Below are positions 18,417-25,980 of a stretch of DNA of 33,149 nt, piece by piece. How positions within the stretch are numbered: position 1 is the first letter of the stretch; the number at the start of each line of letters is the position of its first letter. Origin of the DNA: a virus. The DNA lies in the IMG/VR virus record IMGVR_UViG_3300043787_000182, positions 1 to 33,149 of that record. One strand, written 5' to 3'. Both the position numbers and the translations under genes were made by a program. The notes beneath the pieces were generated by a model. It was given only the letters and a program-made list of their open reading frames with translations, was not told the DNA's origin and did no database searches.

Positions 18417-18929
18417 GTGGATAATCCTTTGGATAACCTTTGGGGGAAGGTAATGGATCTCATCCACCCCTCCCTTGCCCCGGAAGGACCAGCGGTAACT
18501 ACAAACACCTCCCTCCCCACAGCCGGTAAATACACCCGGGAGGGTCTGGTCCATAGTTGGTTTTCCTCCGTAGCTCCTGGGATTGTTCACCCCGGCGGAA
18601 CCATCGAAGTAAACCCAGCCAACACCGCTGATGTAAATAAAGTCATCCATCATGAAAAAGTCCACGCCCTTCTTTCCGATCTCGATGCCAACGGTACCCT
18701 TGATAAACTCAACGCTTCCAACCCTTACTACTCCACCCTCGCAGGCAAGATTACCATCGAACCCGGTGGTTCCCAATCCACTGAAGCCCCTGCTTACGCT
18801 GCGACCGGAGAGACCTCCCAGTTTGGGATAGACCCGAGTGTATCTAAAAAATACACCACCTACCTCACCAAACAACTCCAATCCGTGGACCCCCACATCG
18901 CAAAAGCGTATGGGGAGTTGAGTCAATAA
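18417..18929 (+). CDS. putative zincin (HExxH) protein next to the portal
   Basis: 170 residues from GTG 18417 (MDNPLDNLWGKVMDLIHPSL); TTG 18396 is an alternative start. The centre contains HHEKVHALLSD (HExxH at 79-83). An acidic residue in STEAPAYA (Glu123) about 40 residues downstream could be the third ligand, as in gluzincin-type metallopeptidases. A glycine-rich loop and beta segments (GGTIEVNPANTADV) precede it. It could be a head-maturation protease or a virion peptidase. It is immediately upstream of the portal. No other peptidase motif was found near the capsid gene. Confidence 0.55.
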   Translation: MDNPLDNLWGKVMDLIHPSLAPEGPAVTTNTSLPTAGKYTREGLVHSWFSSVAPGIVHPGGTIEVNPANTADVNKVIHHEKVHALLSDLDANGTLDKLNASNPYYSTLAGKITIEPGGSQSTEAPAYAATGETSQFGIDPSVSKKYTTYLTKQLQSVDPHIAKAYGELSQ

Positions 18930-18932
18930 TTT

Positions 18933-21524
18933 ATGGCGCAATCTTTCTTTGAGAGCACTCCCGCTGAGTTCGTCACAGGCCAAGACCCCTCCCTTGCCCA
19001 TCGCATAGACGAAACCGAAGAACAACGGCAAAAACGAGCATTCGATGAGAAAGTCCGTGAATACGTCATCGCTTGGCGTAACCAACTTCGGATGTATCGG
19101 TATGAAAAACTTGGCGTCTGGAATGAATGTTGGCAGCTCTACCGAGGGCAGGAAGATTGGTCGGATAAAGAAGACTGGCAATCGAAGATCGTCCTTCCCA
19201 AATCCTTTTCCTCCGTCAAACAAGCCACCAACGTAATCAAACGTCTCCTTTCCGCTTCGAAAAAACCCTGGCAAATCGAATCCGAAAACCCCAACGATCA
19301 AGTCAACAACATCCGTACGGAACAAATGACCTACCTCTCTCGGGTCTTCATGGAGAAAGCCAACTTCCTCTACGAATTCTCCGAAGCCCTGGAATGTTCC
19401 TTCATCATGGGATGTGGTATCGTCAAGCTCTGGTGGGGGTTGGTACCGCGAATAATTACGAAAGTAGAGACTCGTATGGTCCCGTTGGGACTCGCGGGTG
19501 TCACTACCGCCAACCCCAACCAGCAATATGTTAACGCCCCAGCAGATCCTAACTCATACTCCCCAACCGGAAGCATCCCCAACGACCGGATCTCCGACAA
19601 CGCCAACATCGGCCCGAACCATCCGCCGGACTCCACAGACTCACGAGGTGGTCCAACACCTCCAGGGGTTGACGTGTCTCGTCGGGGTGTCGGGACCGGG
19701 CCTATCGCAGGTACCCCCGCAGCGGGGCTTGGGGGCGGTGGGCAAGCCAACCAACCTCCTCCCGAACAACAACCCGGTGGAGCCGGTGTCCCGGTCGAAC
19801 CTCCAGCCAGTACGCGGACCCAACAACCGTTAGGTCAGCTTCCCAAGGCCCTTCAACAACAAGACGCTCGAACCTACCCCACGATGCTCGGTAACGAATT
19901 CATCTCCCCGATGAATCTCCCAGGTGGGCAGTCGGGCGGTGGGTTGGGTGTTCCGTCCCTCCCTGGCCAACCCCCTACCCTCCAGGCTCAGAAGCAACTG
20001 GTTCGGGAAGAAACCCTTGAAGGTCGATTGTTCCTCCGCTCCGTAGACCCTTACAACTTCTACTGGCTCCCCGGCTCCAAAATGAACCGATGGACCGGCA
20101 CCATCGAGGAGATCGAACTTCCGAAATGGGAACTCATGCAGATGGCACAGGAAGGGGTGTTTGATCCGGAGTTGGTAAAACAAATCCAACCGATGAAAAT
20201 CGAGGAACAAACCAAACAATCCTGGCTTCGTTTCGGGGAAATGCCCCGTACCACCAACGGCCCTACCGCTGATACCGGAGTAATCAAACTAACAGAATAC
20301 TACGGCCCTATCGTACTGGATGGGGAAGTTAAAGAACGCTGGGGACATGTACTCATTGCCAACGATACCATCGTCCTCATCAACGGTAAGAATCAATTCT
20401 GGCATCGTAAGCCCCCCTACATTGGTTTCTCCCCAGTGGTACTACCCTTCCGTACGGAGGGTGTGGGGTTGGTGGAAAACGTCCGTCAAATCGATAAAGC
20501 CTTAAACCGTCTCGCCAACATGTCAGTGGATACTCTCATGTTTCGGTTGATGCCGTTTTTTGAAATCACCACTGACGCATTTGAGAACCCTGAAGACTTC
20601 GACACCGGCCTCACCCCTGGTAAACTCTTCCGTCGTAACGCTCAATACCCAACCCTCGAAGGTATCAAACCAATCGAAACCCTCGACATTGGCCCGGGTG
20701 CGACCCAACTCTCCTCGGAGTTAAACGTCGCCCACCAGGAAGGGTCTCTCATCTCCCAGCTCCAACAATCCATCCCCCGCTACCGAGGATCTCAAACCGC
20801 CACGGAAACCCAACTCATGCAGGACAACCAACAGTCCTTCTTTGGTTCCATGGCATCGGATATTGAATCCCAATTCATCGACCCGATGATTATGATGGCG
20901 ATTGATCTCATTATGCAATTCATTGACACCGCTAACGATCCTCGGGTGGCTTCCATCCTTGGGCTTGAAGCCGCCACTCTCGCTGGGATGACCCGTGAGG
21001 AAATCATGGAGATGATTCAAGGGGATTATAAAGTACGAGTGACGGGTGTGACCGGTCAGCTTGAAAAAGCTGAGATGCTTCAAAACCTTGTCCAATTCAT
21101 GAACCTCATCGGGCAAAACCCGCAGGCATGGTTACCTTACATCAACCAAAACAAACTTCTCCAACGTATCCTCGAAGCGTTCCGCCCGGCGATACACGAC
21201 GTGGAGGAAATCATCGCCGATCCTGAAACCGTCCAAGCCAACCAGCAGGCGATGCTTGGTCAGGAAATCACCCCCGATCTCCTTAACCTCATTCCCCAAC
21301 TCGTTCGGCTCAACAACGAACGCCAATCCCGGCAATTCGACCAAGCCCAACTCAACGCTGAACACGCTGCTGCCATCCATCAGCAGAACCACGAACACAC
21401 CATTGACAACATCAATACCGCTCTTGGGATCGCTTCCCATCACCTAGCCGTTAAAACCGCCGAACAAACTCCACAATCCGCCGGGGTGTCCTCGTCCCCG
21501 ACTCAATCAGGACAAGGAAATTAA
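18933..21524 (+). CDS. portal protein, large podovirus-type
   Basis: 863 residues from ATG 18933, three bases after the previous stop. N-terminal helical region (REYVIAWRNQLRMYRYEKLG, QSKIVLPKSFSSVKQATNVI), a clip/wing beta domain around residues 355-500 (LEGRLFLRSVDPYNFYWLPG, GVIKLTEYYGPIVLDGEVKE), and a long C-terminal helical half with LNRLANMSVDTLMF and ATETQLMQDNQQSFFGSM. The order and the C-terminal Gln/Asn-rich tail match portals of short-tailed phages. An unusual feature is a Pro/Gly/Asn-rich low-complexity insertion from about residue 190 to 350. Assembles as a dodecameric ring at one capsid vertex. Confidence 0.8.
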   Translation: MAQSFFESTPAEFVTGQDPSLAHRIDETEEQRQKRAFDEKVREYVIAWRNQLRMYRYEKLGVWNECWQLYRGQEDWSDKEDWQSKIVLPKSFSSVKQATNVIKRLLSASKKPWQIESENPNDQVNNIRTEQMTYLSRVFMEKANFLYEFSEALECSFIMGCGIVKLWWGLVPRIITKVETRMVPLGLAGVTTANPNQQYVNAPADPNSYSPTGSIPNDRISDNANIGPNHPPDSTDSRGGPTPPGVDVSRRGVGTGPIAGTPAAGLGGGGQANQPPPEQQPGGAGVPVEPPASTRTQQPLGQLPKALQQQDARTYPTMLGNEFISPMNLPGGQSGGGLGVPSLPGQPPTLQAQKQLVREETLEGRLFLRSVDPYNFYWLPGSKMNRWTGTIEEIELPKWELMQMAQEGVFDPELVKQIQPMKIEEQTKQSWLRFGEMPRTTNGPTADTGVIKLTEYYGPIVLDGEVKERWGHVLIANDTIVLINGKNQFWHRKPPYIGFSPVVLPFRTEGVGLVENVRQIDKALNRLANMSVDTLMFRLMPFFEITTDAFENPEDFDTGLTPGKLFRRNAQYPTLEGIKPIETLDIGPGATQLSSELNVAHQEGSLISQLQQSIPRYRGSQTATETQLMQDNQQSFFGSMASDIESQFIDPMIMMAIDLIMQFIDTANDPRVASILGLEAATLAGMTREEIMEMIQGDYKVRVTGVTGQLEKAEMLQNLVQFMNLIGQNPQAWLPYINQNKLLQRILEAFRPAIHDVEEIIADPETVQANQQAMLGQEITPDLLNLIPQLVRLNNERQSRQFDQAQLNAEHAAAIHQQNHEHTIDNINTALGIASHHLAVKTAEQTPQSAGVSSSPTQSGQGN

Positions 21525-21908
21525 ATGAAACTAACCACTTTTTTCAAACGCCTGTTCTTGATTGGAATATTCGCTGTTGGGGTAGCTCACGCCGCCACCC
21601 CTGTTTCCCTCGCAGACATCTCCGGTAACGGAACTGCTTCAGCAGTGGGAACTCAAGGTCAAACCGCTCATTGGATAACTGTCTACGCTGCCCCCACCAA
21701 CGCTACAACTGCTTGTTCCACAGCAACTTACACCGGCTGTCCTCGTGTGGGAGACTCCTCCATCTCCACTACCCGTGGAATATTCCTAACCCCCGGCACC
21801 TCCTACACCTTCCCAGCCGACGCCCTAACCCTCCCTCAGTACCAACTCCAGCAAGTGTGGTACCTCGTTCAAACGAATGATAAAATTTCCATTGTCTACG
21901 GGCAATAA
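21525..21908 (+). CDS. exported 127-residue protein
   Basis: Starts at ATG 21525 directly after the portal stop. Residues 1-23 (MKLTTFFKRLFLIGIFAVGV then AHA) form a classical signal peptide ending AHA|A. The mature part is a small beta-rich domain with one Cys pair (TTACSTATYTGCPR), likely disulfide-bonded in the periplasm. The gene sits inside the head module, so it may be a secreted cell-surface factor or a moron. No family recognised. Confidence 0.65.
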   Translation: MKLTTFFKRLFLIGIFAVGVAHAATPVSLADISGNGTASAVGTQGQTAHWITVYAAPTNATTACSTATYTGCPRVGDSSISTTRGIFLTPGTSYTFPADALTLPQYQLQQVWYLVQTNDKISIVYGQ

Positions 21909-21959
21909 GACCCCCCACCCCGAATATGATATTATATTGAATGAAAGGATTTTCATCTA

Positions 21960-22247
21960 ATGGCAGGAAGTAATTTCAACGATCCCTCCAATAATGATCT
22001 CGCTCGTCCCGCTGGATACCCTCAGGGTGATCTAAACAAAATGAACGGTTCGGATGGTGAAGCCATCTCCGACCGACCCATCCCTGGTGTTGGTGGACAG
22101 GACGCCTCTTCGCAGGCTACCCCTGAAGCCAAGCGTGCGGGGTACGGTTATCAGTTTGTCCCTGAAGGTCAGTCGAAGATGGGTGGGCATAACATCGACG
22201 CGAGGAATCAGTACACCGTAAAGATGCCCCGGGGCAGCTCCCTCTAA
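21960..22247 (+). CDS. 95-residue hypothetical protein
   Basis: Starts at ATG 21960 with GAAAGGAT upstream. The sequence is hydrophilic and Asn/Asp/Gly/Gln-rich (MAGSNFNDPSNNDLARPAGY...), ending with a possibly folded tail (QYTVKMPRGSSL). A TGATATTAT element at 21927-21935 might be a weak promoter. Sits between portal-linked genes and the scaffold; probably a small virion or assembly protein. Confidence 0.6.
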   Translation: MAGSNFNDPSNNDLARPAGYPQGDLNKMNGSDGEAISDRPIPGVGGQDASSQATPEAKRAGYGYQFVPEGQSKMGGHNIDARNQYTVKMPRGSSL

Positions 22248-22290
22248 CTAACACCTCCACGGTGGACCGTCAGGCAGAACGTATCTCCTT

Positions 22291-22611
22291 ATGAAATCCC
22301 CAACTCCTGCATTCATTGATGCCTACAAAGCGGACGATCTTCAAGATTTGCTGGGTCACCTTGCTTGGACTGACACCGTCCTCCCAGCCCTCACCCGTGA
22401 ACGAGATTCCCTCACCCGTGCCTTGGTTAACTCGACCCTTGGGCTTCCTGTCCAAGCAAAAACGGCTACGGGTGTCATCGAGATTACCCGTGAACAACTC
22501 GCAGGGAAGATCTACGGTATCGATTACATCGTGAGTTTATTTGAAAAACTCCTCACTCGTGGGGAGGCAGCGGAAAAAGCACTCAAGCAGTTAGGTATTA
22601 ACATCTCTTAA
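22291..22611 (+). CDS. 106-residue helical protein
   Basis: Starts at ATG 22291 (MKSPTPAFIDAYKADDLQDL). The protein is largely helical, with a long heptad-rich segment (LPALTRERDSLTRALVNSTL) and a C-terminal helix (GIDYIVSLFEKLLTRGEAAE, then KALKQLGINIS). The start has no convincing ribosome-binding site. An oligomeric helical assembly factor by context and composition. Confidence 0.6.
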   Translation: MKSPTPAFIDAYKADDLQDLLGHLAWTDTVLPALTRERDSLTRALVNSTLGLPVQAKTATGVIEITREQLAGKIYGIDYIVSLFEKLLTRGEAAEKALKQLGINIS

Positions 22612-22638
22612 TCCCCTTTGTAAGGAAACCACAACCCC

Positions 22639-23520
22639 ATGGCCGATACATTACTAGCCCCCACTTCGGAAACCCAAGTAGAATCCACCCCTCTCTCCCC
22701 CCAGGACCAGTCCCGCCAAGCATTGTATGAACAATACTACGGCACTCCGGCTGGAGGTGAGAACCCACCCACCGAGCAGACGCCCTCGACGGAGTCTACA
22801 GCGCAAGTAGAACCAACCGAGCCCGTTGTCACTCCTCCAGTGGCTACTCTCCCTCCGGAAGTTCTTCAGTTAATGCAGTCCATGCAGGCGGAGTTGGCGG
22901 AGGTAAAAGCCAAACTTACCCCCACCGCACCTGTGGTAAATACCGAACATTCCCCTGAACCGGGTTGGATTTCCTTACTCAAAGAAGGTCGGATTGAGGA
23001 AGCCCAGGATGCCCTGGCCTCCCTTGTGGCTAAAAAGAACCAAGACGTACTCCTCCAGCAAGGAGTAGCCCAAACCCGAGAACTAATGCGGGCAGAGAAT
23101 GAAATCGATCGATTTACGACTGATCTTCGTTCCCAAAACCCCGAACTAGTCCCCATGGAAAAGACCATCGCGGTTGACGCTCAAGAACGTATGGCGGCTG
23201 CCCGCAACGCAGGACTTATTAAAACTACCGATGACGCGATTAGGATCTACAAAGAATCCGTTACCGAAGCCGTTAAATCCGCACGTAAACTCTACCTTCT
23301 CATCCGTGGAGAGGGCAAACAAGAGGCACAGGTTCGCCAACGCGAAGTACTGTCGTCTCGACCCATGACGCCTCAAGCTACCGACACTAACCGTCCTCAG
23401 GCAACCGGGCAGGAAGCACAGGAACCCCCTGTGGAAACCCCTGCTGAGTACCTGGAAAAACGGCGGGCTGTTGATAACTGGCGAAAAGGGTTGGCTCCCA
23501 AGCCCAATTTTATCCCATAA
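22639..23520 (+). CDS. scaffold-like protein upstream of the capsid gene
   Basis: 293 residues from ATG 22639 with AAGGAAA upstream. An acidic Pro/Thr/Glu-rich N-terminal third (residues 1-70) precedes a coiled-coil helix (PPEVLQLMQSMQAELAEVKA). More charged helices follow, with SARKLYLLIRGEGKQEAQVR late in the protein, and a Pro/Lys tail. Size, low complexity, coiled coil and position directly before the major capsid gene fit a head scaffolding protein. Identity is by context, since scaffolds share little sequence. Confidence 0.65.
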   Translation: MADTLLAPTSETQVESTPLSPQDQSRQALYEQYYGTPAGGENPPTEQTPSTESTAQVEPTEPVVTPPVATLPPEVLQLMQSMQAELAEVKAKLTPTAPVVNTEHSPEPGWISLLKEGRIEEAQDALASLVAKKNQDVLLQQGVAQTRELMRAENEIDRFTTDLRSQNPELVPMEKTIAVDAQERMAAARNAGLIKTTDDAIRIYKESVTEAVKSARKLYLLIRGEGKQEAQVRQREVLSSRPMTPQATDTNRPQATGQEAQEPPVETPAEYLEKRRAVDNWRKGLAPKPNFIP

Positions 23521-23534
23521 AGGACAACTAACAA

Positions 23535-24485
23535 ATGCCTGGACAGGTATATTCCGTTAGTACCCTCGGCGGAAATTGGTCTCAGCCTTATTTGTCCGAA
23601 CGCCTCCGTCACGTAGCGCAGCCGATGTTTCGGTTTCGTCAATTCGTGGATGTTAAGGAAGCCATCGGTAAACAACGCGGTGATACGTGGCTGTTTGATA
23701 AGGCTGGTAACGTAGCCACTCAGGGTGGAACCCTAGTGGAAACGAATACTATTCCTGAGACGAATTTCGTAACGAACCAAGGTACTGGTCAGATTTTCGA
23801 GTATGGTAACTCCATTCCGTTCACTCAGAAACTGATGAACTTGGCTCAATTTCAGCTGGAACCCGTCACCGAACAGAAACTTCGGGATGACATGGTGAAA
23901 GTTTTGGAATCCGCTTGCGGTACTCAATACATTGCAACTGATTTTGTGGCGGTTTTGACGAATACCGCGTCGGTGAACTTCACCACGAACGGTACTGCGT
24001 CTTCCGGCGCTGGTGCTAATCTCACGGCTGCGAACACTCGTTCCATCGTGGATTACATGAAAAAGAAACTAATCCCGAAGTATGACGGACGTAACTACGT
24101 CTGTATCGCTTCGGTCGCGGCTCTATCGGGAATGCATTCCGATACGGGAACCGGTGGTTGGGTGGACGTGTCGAAGTACACCGTTCAGTTCTCCACTAAC
24201 ATCTTCAACGGGGAAGTCGGTAATTACTACATGACTCGCTTTGTGGAGGAGACGGGTTTCCTGTCGAATACCATCGGTACCGGTACCGCGTATGGTCAGG
24301 CCATCTTCTTCGGATCGGATATCGTCTACGAGGCGGTTGCTGTTCCGGAAGAGATTCGCGTGAAGATCCCCACGGACTTCGGCCGCGATCAGGGTTTGGC
24401 TTGGTATTCACTGCTCGGATTCAAGATTGTTTGGTCCTACGCTACGGACGCTGAACAACATCTTGTGTATGTGACCAGTACCTAA
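23535..24485 (+). CDS. major capsid protein (HK97-fold type)
   Basis: 316 residues from ATG 23535. The N-terminal part (MPGQVYSVSTLGGNWSQPYL) leads into a beta-rich A-domain-like region with GDTWLFDKAGNVATQGGTLV and GNSIPFTQKLMNLAQFQLEP. Helix KLIPKYDGRNYVCIASVAAL and the C-terminal strand IRVKIPTDFGRDQGLAWYSL follow. The layout and size match capsid proteins of the N4-gp56-like group. The scaffold gene is upstream and small decoration genes follow, the usual order. It forms the icosahedral shell. Confidence 0.75.
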   Translation: MPGQVYSVSTLGGNWSQPYLSERLRHVAQPMFRFRQFVDVKEAIGKQRGDTWLFDKAGNVATQGGTLVETNTIPETNFVTNQGTGQIFEYGNSIPFTQKLMNLAQFQLEPVTEQKLRDDMVKVLESACGTQYIATDFVAVLTNTASVNFTTNGTASSGAGANLTAANTRSIVDYMKKKLIPKYDGRNYVCIASVAALSGMHSDTGTGGWVDVSKYTVQFSTNIFNGEVGNYYMTRFVEETGFLSNTIGTGTAYGQAIFFGSDIVYEAVAVPEEIRVKIPTDFGRDQGLAWYSLLGFKIVWSYATDAEQHLVYVTST

Positions 24486-24497
24486 AGGAGAACACAC

Positions 24498-24971
24498 ATG
24501 GGATACTCTGATCAGAAATACTTCTCTCAAAACCTCGACAAGTGGGGGGCCGGTATCGCTTTTGGTACTGCCACCGCTTCGGGTACGAACACGCTTGCCA
24601 CGCCATCTGGCGTGTATATGCCGAATTTTGAGTTTCCTGGAAACACTGCCATTCTCGGTATCGAGTTGGTAGCGGCGACCGCCCCGAATAACAAACAGGG
24701 TGGTTTGTTCCAGATCCTCAACGGTACGAACACCATCATCACCGCTACGTACACTTCCACCGCCACGGTTGGTAGTGTGATTTACGGTAGCTACACCGGT
24801 ACCTACACCACCACCGGCACTGCCACAGCGGATGTTCGTGGGGCTGTTCCGAAAAACGTCATCGGTTCCGGCACCTCGTTCACCTTGCAGTTAGTTCTCA
24901 ACACCGCTACCGCTTCGAGCGATACGACCGGTACTTGGGATTTCTACCTGCAGAACGTTCAGCACGTGTAA
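24498..24971 (+). CDS. beta-rich structural protein, likely decoration
   Basis: 157 residues from ATG 24498 with AAGGAG upstream. After a short N-terminus (MGYSDQKYFSQNLDKWGAGI) the sequence is a Thr/Ala/Gly-rich all-beta domain (NTIITATYTSTATVGSVIYG, YTGTYTTTGTATADVRGAVP), ending with TGTWDFYLQNVQHV. The position directly after the capsid gene and the beta sandwich character suggest a head decoration or stabilising protein. No specific family recognised. Confidence 0.6.
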   Translation: MGYSDQKYFSQNLDKWGAGIAFGTATASGTNTLATPSGVYMPNFEFPGNTAILGIELVAATAPNNKQGGLFQILNGTNTIITATYTSTATVGSVIYGSYTGTYTTTGTATADVRGAVPKNVIGSGTSFTLQLVLNTATASSDTTGTWDFYLQNVQHV

Positions 24972-24995
24972 ATCTTCCCCACCGGGAACCTCGTG

Positions 24996-25018
24996 CGGGA
25001 TGGAGGTTAAACATCCCG
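24996..25018 (+). other. hairpin with GAGGTTAAA loop
   Basis: CGGGATG pairs with CATCCCG (7 bp) around the 9-base loop GAGGTTAAA, between the decoration gene and the Ig-like gene. No T-run follows. The same 9-base word appears in the loop of another GC stem at 25418-25444. Confidence 0.5.
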
Positions 25019-25037
25019 TATCTTACATAGGAGATAA

Positions 25038-25358
25038 ATGGCTAACTTTCAATTAGCAGAAACGCAGCAGGTGACGTTGACTCTTCAACCTGTGGATGCC
25101 AACGGTAACGTTGGCGCTCTATCCGGTACTCCTACCTGGAGTATTGATAACAACGTTCCGGCGAATATTACCTCAACCGCGACGAACGGTTTGTCGGTGG
25201 TGCTTACGGGACAAGTGGCAGGTAGTACGGTTAATATCACCGCGTCGGCACAGTCCAGTAATGGCACTTCGCTGACGGCGACCTTGTCAGTGGATATCAT
25301 AGGTGGTCCTGCCACTTCGATGACCATTGTTCCAGGAACTCCTACTAACAAGAGCTAA
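25038..25358 (+). CDS. Ig-like (BIG2-type) virion protein
   Basis: 106 residues starting MANFQLAETQQVTLTLQPVD, with AGGAGA upstream. The pattern of a Ser/Thr-rich strand, GTPTWSIDNN, NGLSVVLTGQVAGSTVNITA, and a final strand DIIGGPATSMTIVPG is that of bacterial Ig-like group 2 domains, which occur on capsids and tails as weak surface binders. One domain fills the whole protein. Likely a capsid-exposed decoration protein. Confidence 0.65.
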   Translation: MANFQLAETQQVTLTLQPVDANGNVGALSGTPTWSIDNNVPANITSTATNGLSVVLTGQVAGSTVNITASAQSSNGTSLTATLSVDIIGGPATSMTIVPGTPTNKS

Positions 25359-25485
25359 CTGCTCCAAGGGGGCTGAAAGGCCCCTAACGATCTTGGTGAG
25401 GCGACTCACCCCTCCTAGGGGGTACAGAGGTTAAAGGGGCCCCCAGCCTTAGTTTAGATAATCGTGGAAACACGAAAGGATTTAT
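25359..25485 (+). terminator. structured non-coding stretch after the head genes
   Basis: 127 bases containing at least three stems: AGGGG/CCCCT (25367-25385), GGTGAG/CTCACC with a GCGA (GNRA) loop (25395-25410), and GGGGG/CCCCC with GAGGTTAAA in its loop (25418-25444). The first stem lies directly after the Ig-like gene stop and the last before the GAAAGGAT site of the next gene. There is no long T-run, so attenuation or RNA processing is as likely as termination. Confidence 0.5.
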
Positions 25486-25980
25486 ATGCCAGCTCCCGCT
25501 AAAACTCCCCCCGTTCCTTCTCCGGAACCTACCCCCAAAAAAACATTCACTAACTGGTCGGCTTTTGAAAAAGCCAAGGTCCACCCCACCCGAATCGTCT
25601 GCGATGTAATCCGTATGCATCCTGCGGATGAGTCGTGTAAGACTCGTCTTCCATTATTCGCTGGACAGATGATCGATCACTTCCGAAAGGAACATGGAGG
25701 TGGGTTTCAGGTTCAAGTAAAACAATCCGATGCGAAGCCCTGGCCCGGTTGGAAAGAACTCGCTGACGCAGGTATGGAAGCGGTCGGGTTGAAGTGTGAG
25801 GTATGTGACCAGCAGGTTCAAATTTCCCCCCGTGATATCCTCAACCACCTCCGTCCCCATCAGGGAAAGTTCCGTGGTGCATATCAGAACTTCCGTGATA
25901 CCTTCTTCTTACAAATCCAATCCACCCCTGTAAACCCGCCTGAGGATGACGATGAATCCTTCTACTCCGACCAGCAGTAA
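25486..25980 (+). CDS. double C2H2 zinc-finger protein
   Basis: 164 residues from ATG 25486 with GAAAGGAT upstream. After a Pro-rich N-terminal stretch there are two Cys/His clusters. CKTRLPLFAGQMIDHFRKEH, near residue 52, has two His but a loosely spaced Cys. CEVCDQQVQISPRDILNHLR then PH, near residue 105, is a textbook C2H2 spacing. The C-terminus is acidic (PPEDDDESFYSDQQ). It overlaps the start of the glycosyltransferase fusion. A DNA- or protein-binding accessory protein is likely. Confidence 0.65.
   Translation: MPAPAKTPPVPSPEPTPKKTFTNWSAFEKAKVHPTRIVCDVIRMHPADESCKTRLPLFAGQMIDHFRKEHGGGFQVQVKQSDAKPWPGWKELADAGMEAVGLKCEVCDQQVQISPRDILNHLRPHQGKFRGAYQNFRDTFFLQIQSTPVNPPEDDDESFYSDQQ

Noticed and set aside
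18408-19526. 372-codon minus-strand frame
   Set aside because: Mirror of the portal and HExxH protein coding sequence; G/F-rich shadow with no start signal.
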